Below, in pieces: positions 58,111-64,000 of a stretch of 64,000 nt of DNA. The notes beneath the pieces were generated by a model. That model was not told the origin of the DNA. It made no database searches and worked only from the letters and a program-made list of their open reading frames with translations. Each line of letters opens with the position of its first letter. The stretch's first letter is position 1. Location of the stretch: NCBI GenBank assembly GCA_019918135.1, contig WBZZ01003063.1:1-64000 (forward strand). The letters run 5' to 3'. Made by a program: the position numbers and the translations under genes. The DNA is from Paulinella micropora. Its lineage: Eukaryota > Cercozoa > Imbricatea > Euglyphida > Paulinellidae.

Positions 58111-58171
<61 letters not shown>

Positions 58172-58172
<1 letters not shown>

Positions 58173-58346
58173 TGTATCGTCTGCCAATTGCTGAGCCAAA
58201 AGGCCATGTGCATCCAGTCCTCCATTCCATAAGGAAAGTCTCCACACCAATCGGTGGAATAAAGGAAGTGACGGCATAGAACATTAATCTAGGAGCTTTA
58301 TACCAATCAGCCCATGGAAAGGGACCGATGGCCTATGTACTCCCTA
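58172..58346 (-). mobile_element. (ATT)n-associated repeat, family B
   Basis: Second inverted copy, flanked by (AAT)n on both sides. Confidence 0.7.
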
Positions 58347-58362
58347 AATAATAATAATAATA

Positions 58363-59331
<969 letters not shown>

Positions 59332-59355
59332 TAAAAGAGGAACAGAAGAAAAAGC

Positions 59356-59407
<52 letters not shown>

Positions 59408-59408
<1 letters not shown>

Positions 59409-59639
59409 GTGCTTCTCTGTCAATGGCTGATGCAAATCTGCACATGCGCCTCCATCGTCTCACCCGTGAGGAGAGTACGAAGAATTGACGATAGGCTCTA
59501 ATGACACCCCCGCAAGGGCAGTTCCAACACTTCCAGACGGACCGGTATGTTCAATGAAAATACTGGTGGCACCGACGGGAATCGAACTGGCGACAGGGCC
59601 CAGATGGTAGAACTTGACCACTGGGCTATCACGGTGTCC

Positions 59640-59640
<1 letters not shown>
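59408..59640 (-). mobile_element. SINE-like repeat, family A, inverted
   Basis: Full unit without the spacer duplication, so it resembles 20757-20985 more than the recent units. Confidence 0.75.
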
Positions 59641-59731
<91 letters not shown>

Positions 59732-59732
<1 letters not shown>

Positions 59733-59973
59733 GTGCTTCTCAGTCAATGGCGAATGCATTTCTGCACATGTGCCTCCATCGTCTCACCCGCGAGGGGAGT
59801 ACGAAGATTTGACTATAGGCTCTACTGACATCCCCGCAAGGCAGCTCCAAGCCTTCCAGACAGACCAATACTTTCAAAGAAAATATCCTTTGAAAATACT
59901 GGCACCGACGGGAATCGAACTGGCGACAGGTCCCAGATGGTAGACCTTAACCACTGGGCTATCGCGGTGCCAC
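59732..59973 (-). mobile_element. SINE-like repeat, family A, older variant
   Basis: Its head reads GGCACCGCGATAGCCCAGTGG and ends CGGTGCCA, giving a perfect 7-bp acceptor-like pairing GGCACCG/CGGTGCC. This is the best evidence that the family derives from a tRNA. The body differs (GCAGCTCCAAGCC). Confidence 0.75.
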
Positions 59974-59982
59974 ATAATAATA

Positions 59983-60056
<74 letters not shown>

Positions 60057-60072
60057 TAATAATAATAATAAT

Positions 60073-60235
60073 AGTGCTTCTCTGTCAATGGCTGATGCAT
60101 TTCTGCACATGCGCCTCCATCGTCTCACCCGTGAGGGGAGTACGAAGAATTGACGATAAGCTCTAATGACACCCCCGCAAGGGCAGTTCCAACACTTCCA
60201 GACGGACCGGTATGTTCAATGAAAATACTGGTCCA
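60073..60235 (-). mobile_element. SINE-like repeat, family A, head missing
   Basis: Stops at CTGGTCCA before (AAT)n. Confidence 0.7.
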
Positions 60236-60271
<36 letters not shown>

Positions 60272-60272
<1 letters not shown>

Positions 60273-60424
60273 GTGCTTCTCTGTCAATGGCTGATGCATT
60301 TCTGCACATGCGCCTCCATCGTCTCACCCGTGAGGGGAGTACGAAGAATTGACGATAAGCTCTAATGACACCCCCGCAAAGGCAGTTCCAACACTTCCAG
60401 ACGGACCGGTATGTTCAATGAAAA
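60272..60424 (-). mobile_element. SINE-like repeat, family A, head missing
   Basis: Ends at ATGAAAAT. Shares CGCAAAGGCAG with the next unit, so the two arose by local duplication. Confidence 0.7.
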
Positions 60425-60444
60425 TAAATAATAATAATAATAAT

Positions 60445-60598
60445 AGTGCTTCTCTGTCAATGGCTGATGCATTTCTGCACATGCGCCTCCATCGTCTCAC
60501 CCGTGAGGGGAGTACGAAGAATTGACGATAAGCTCTAATGACACCCCCGCAAAGGCAGTTCCAACACTTCCAGACGGACCGGTATGTTCAATGAAAAT
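60445..60598 (-). mobile_element. SINE-like repeat, family A, head missing
   Basis: Near-identical neighbour of the previous unit, with the same endpoint. Confidence 0.7.
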
Positions 60599-60599
60599 A

Positions 60600-60648
<49 letters not shown>

Positions 60649-60649
60649 G

Positions 60650-60797
60650 TATGAAATTAAAAAAAAATGACAGCGCTTCCCGTTAGAGGGATTATACTCG
60701 AAAAAAAAAAGACAGGGAAAGGCTCACTGATAGAAGGCCACACACACTAGCTAACTATACTAAAGCTAGTAACTAACTCCTTTCTGTAAACTATGCT
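60650..60797 (+). repeat. (ATT)n-associated repeat, family D
   Basis: Copy between two (AAT)n runs. It lies in the likely intron downstream of 60938. Confidence 0.7.
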
Positions 60798-60807
60798 ACA
60801 GTATCCA

Positions 60808-60922
<115 letters not shown>

Positions 60923-60937
60923 TAATAATAATAATAC

Positions 60938-62164
60938 CAGTCTTGATAATCTAATCCGGATAGGAATGTGAAAATTCCTTTGTGGGCCCACACGCGAACC
61001 TTCCCCGAATCCAGAGGGGGAAACCCACTCAGCTGGTCATCCTCCTCTTCCTTCTTCTTCCTCTCCTCCTCCTCCATCTTCTTCCTCTCTTCCTCCTCCT
61101 TCTTCCTCTCCTCTTCCTCCTTCTTCTTCCTCTCCTCCTCCTCCTCCTTCTTCTTCTTCCTCTCCTCCTCCTCCTTCTTCTTCTTCTCCTCCTCCTTCTT
61201 CTTCTTCTCCTCCTCCTCCTTCTTCTTCTTCTCCTCCTCCTCCTTCTTCTTCTTCTCCTCCTCCTCCTCCTTCTTCTTCTTCTTCTTCTCCTCCTCCTTC
61301 TCCTCCTCCTCCTCCTTCTTCTTCTTCTCCTCCTCCTTCTTCTCCTTCTCCTCCTCCTCCTTCTTCTTCTTCTTCTTCTCCTCCTCCTCCTCCTCCTTCT
61401 CCCTCTTCTTCTTCTTCTTCTTCTCCTCCTTCTTCTTCTTCTTCTTCTGCTCCTCCTTCTTCTTCTTCTTCTCCTCCTCCTCCTTCTTCTTCTTCTTCTC
61501 CTCCTCCTCCTCCTTCTTCTTCTTCTCCTCCTCCTTCTTCTCCTTTTCATCCTTCTTCTTCTTCTTCTCCTCCTTCTTCTTCTCCTCCTCCTTCTTCTTC
61601 TCCTTCTCCTTCTCCTTCCCTTTGTCCTTCTTTTTTTGCTTCTCCTTCTTCTCCTTCTCCTTCTCCTTCTCCTGTCTCTTCTGCCTTTTTGCGGGAGGAG
61701 CTTCTCCCAATCCGTCGTCCCAGGGCACAGGCTTATTCTTGAGCAGGATCCCTACGATGCATGCATTATAAATACATACATACATACATAATACCTTGTG
61801 CATTCCAGGTGTAGCTGAAGCCGCGGACCAACTCCTCCAAATCGCCTTTGCCCTGCATGTTGCACATTAAATAAATAAGTAAGTAAGTAAGTGAGCAAGC
61901 ATATACCAGATCATGCTTGCAAAAGACGGCGTGGGGAATCTCCACACAATCAAAGGGCAGCACGTCTGCAGACCCGTTGATTTTAAGGAACAATTCCCCA
62001 CGCGAATTTTTGAGAATGGCTTGCAGAGTCTTGGCAATGTGCTTCGTAGACATGCCAGAGTCAGAAAGTGATCCTACACGTTGACAAACGAGCAAAATGA
62101 GTTGAATTCCAAAGACATAACTACCAGTCAGCGCCTTCAACCTTAAAATTTTTCTCGGGCCGGT
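60938..62164 (-). CDS. Four-exon protein with very long Glu/Lys repeat region
   Basis: Exons 62125-62164, 61907-62073, 61795-61852 and 60938-61751; introns 62074-62124 (51 nt), 61853-61906 (54 nt) and 61752-61794 (43 nt), all GT-AG and frame-preserving. The start of the gene is further upstream: the first exon here follows an acceptor TTTCAG at 62165. Residues KILRLKALTG, STKHIAKTLQAILKNS, LPFDCVEIPHAVFCKHD and LVRGFSYTWNAQG form a folded part. Then come KRQKRQEKEKEKEKK and about 200 residues of Glu/Lys coil from a purine-rich repeat, then WAHKGIFTFLSGLDYQD. The donor at 60937 runs straight into (ATT)n. Function unknown. Confidence 0.55.
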
Positions 62165-62198
62165 CTGAAATTTGAACGTGTGGAAAAAGGGTCGTGTT

Positions 62199-63405
62199 AT
62201 TATCAAACTTTTGTGCAGAGATTTTATTAAGAGCATGACATTTCGAGAAGATGTAACAGCATTCCCGCTCTTTCCCCAGCTCAGAATGAGCGGGAATGCT
62301 ATTCTTTTTTTCTGTACACAACAATCTGTGGAAAAAACTCTGCACAAAAGTTTGTGAAAAGCGACCGGCATGATTTTGCATTTCCTTCCTACGTACTCTC
62401 AACTCATGTCATCCCTTGCATGTTTCTGCTATAACGTGTTTGTTGAAGCTATAAATGTCATTTCCTAACATTGCACGACCCAGCTTAATCTATTTTTCAT
62501 AAACCAGCAATTCGATGAAACTCGTTTTTGGATTGCTGTTTTGCAAACTTTTGTGCAGAGATTTTATTGAGAACATGACATTTCGAGAAAATGTAACAGC
62601 ATTCCCGCTCTTTTCCCAGCTCAGAATGAGCGGGAATGCTATTCTTTTTTTCTGTACACAACAATCTGTGGAAAAAACTCTGCACAAAAGTTTGTGAAAA
62701 CCGACCGGCATGATTTTGCATTTCCTTCCTACGTACTCTCAACTCATGTCATCCCTTGCATGTTTCTGCTATAACGTGTTTGTTGAAGCTATAAATGTCA
62801 TTTCCTAACATTGCACGACCCAGCTTAATCTATTTTTCACAAACCAGCAATTCGATGAAACTCGTTTTCGGACTGCTGTTTTGCAAACTTTTGTGCAGAG
62901 ATTTTATTAAGAGCATGACATTACGAGAAGATGTAACAGCATTCCCGCTCTTTTCCCAGCTCAGAATGAGCGGGAATGCTATTCTTTTCTTCTGTACACA
63001 ACAATCTATGGAAAAAACTCTGCACAAAAGTTTGTGAAAACCGACCGGCATGATTTTGCATTTCCTTCCTAGTACGTACTCTCAACTCATGTCATCCCTT
63101 GCATGTTTCTGCTGCAACGTGTTTGTTGAAGCTATAAATGTCATTTCCTAACATTGCACGACCCAGCTTAATCTATTTTTCACAAACCAGCAATTCGATG
63201 AAACTCGTTTTTGGATTGCTGTTTTGCAAACTTTTGTGCAGAGATTTTATTGAGAGCATGACATTTCGAGAAGATGTAACAGCATTCCCGCTCTTTTCCC
63301 AGCTCAGAATGAGCGGGAATGCTATTCTTTTCTTCTGTACACAACAATCTGTGGAAAAAACTCTGCACAAAAGTTTGTGAAACTGACCGGCATGATTTTG
63401 CATTT
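62199..63405. repeat. Tandem array of a 340-bp unit containing a MITE-like inverted repeat
   Basis: Three complete spacings (340, 343 and about 343 bp) and four copies of a 151-bp core. Each core is bounded by CAAACTTTTGTGCAGAG and its inverse CTCTGCACAAAAGTTTG (for example 62204-62220 and 62338-62354). An inner dyad AGCATTCCCGCTC/GAGCGGGAATGCT lies at its centre. The unit may sit in the 5' intron or upstream of the Glu/Lys gene. Confidence 0.85.
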
Positions 63406-63416
63406 CCTCTTCAATA

Positions 63417-63498
<82 letters not shown>

Positions 63499-63500
63499 GT
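63417..63500. repeat. (ATT)n microsatellite
   Basis: Follows the tandem array directly. Confidence 0.9.
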
Positions 63501-63504
63501 TGCT

Positions 63505-63621
63505 TGGAGCTGCCTTGCGGGGGTGTCAGTAGAGCCTATCGTCAAATCTTCGTACTCCCCTCACGGGTGAGACGATGGAGGCACATGTGCAGAAATGCAT
63601 TCGCCATTGACTGAGAAGCAC
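63505..63621 (+). mobile_element. SINE-like repeat, family A, body only, diverged
   Basis: Starts in GGAGCTGCCTTGCGG and ends TGAGAAGCACT; closest to the older variant at 59732. Confidence 0.65.
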
Positions 63622-63715
<94 letters not shown>

Positions 63716-63812
63716 GAGTCTTTGGAGCGGAGCCGCGTCACCGAACGGCCCCGTGCTACCAATGGAGGCACATGTCCGACAGGATCAAAGGCCAATTGAC
63801 TGATAAATCTAT
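63716..63812 (+). mobile_element. (ATT)n-associated repeat, family E
   Basis: About 97 bp, GAGTCTTTGGAGCGG to GATAAATCT, between two (ATT)n runs. It shares GGAGGCACATGT and CAATTGACTGA with family A, so it may be a distant relative. A single copy in this window. Confidence 0.5.
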
Positions 63813-63835
63813 TATTATTATTATTATTGTTATTA

Positions 63836-63923
<88 letters not shown>

Positions 63924-63926
<3 letters not shown>

Positions 63927-64000
63927 GCATAGTTTAAAGAGGGGAGTATAGATACTAGCTTTAGTATAACTAGCTAGTGTGTGTGGCCTTCTATCAGTGA
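63924..64000 (-). repeat. (ATT)n-associated repeat, family D, partial
   Basis: Inverted copy cut by the window end. Confidence 0.65.

Noticed and set aside
61029..61550. Poly-Arg, poly-Leu and Ser/Phe frames across the purine-rich repeat
   Set aside because: Shadow frames of the Glu/Lys coding repeat; only the frame that splices to the upstream exons is kept.

Overview
The window is eukaryotic nuclear DNA of an unidentified, probably unicellular, host. I see short GT-AG introns (mostly 43-67 nt), very many (ATT)n microsatellites, tRNA-derived SINE-like repeats, Ty3/gypsy-like and decayed Copia-like retroelements, a fragment of a Polinton-like/virophage-like virus (PLV) and a large terminal-inverted-repeat element. 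There is no rRNA gene, CRISPR array or bacterial operon.

The most consequential observation concerns the genetic code. In many unrelated coding stretches TAG or TAA sits inside an otherwise continuous, coding-like and correctly spliced frame, and the frame then ends at TGA. The pattern suggests UAG and UAA are sense codons, probably glutamine, with UGA the main stop. UAR=Gln is known from ciliates, some ulvophyte green algae, hexamitid diplomonads and a few other protists. I cannot choose among these.

Layout. 1-18.5 kb: PLV-type genes (a Pro-rich protein, a coiled-coil protein, an rve integrase, a Zn/F-box-like leader, a K/E-rich protein and a long fibre) mixed with SINE/(ATT)n clusters, a striking palindrome array (4.35-5.26 kb) and the two halves of one gypsy element. 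The 9366-18306 segment is inverted: both the integrase gene and the gypsy element are cut at exactly these two points, and each rejoins if the segment is flipped. 18.5-33.2 kb: a recent duplicate of the left region carrying an uncut gypsy copy. 33.2-34.3 kb: unique sequence and a 10/11-bp minisatellite. 35-44 kb: remains of a second gypsy-like element (protease, gag-like proteins) and a Copia-like gag with a CCHC knuckle. 45.4-53.9 kb: an 8.5-kb element with about 55-bp imperfect terminal inverted repeats. It carries two leftward genes (a Cys-rich HGxGCxCxxC repeat protein; a possible SET-like protein) and two rightward multi-exon genes (a Lys/Ala-linker protein; a long protein with Cys/His motifs, a SAP domain and a RanBP2-type zinc finger). 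I think this is the best candidate for an undescribed system. 55.4-62.2 kb: three leftward intron-containing genes of unknown function. 56-64 kb: dense (ATT)n-associated repeats of at least five families and a tandem array of a 340-bp unit containing a MITE-like inverted repeat.

Most retroelement frames carry frameshifts and are probably dead. The fibre gene is cut by the gypsy insertion. The 8.5-kb element looks intact end to end if UAR is read as sense.
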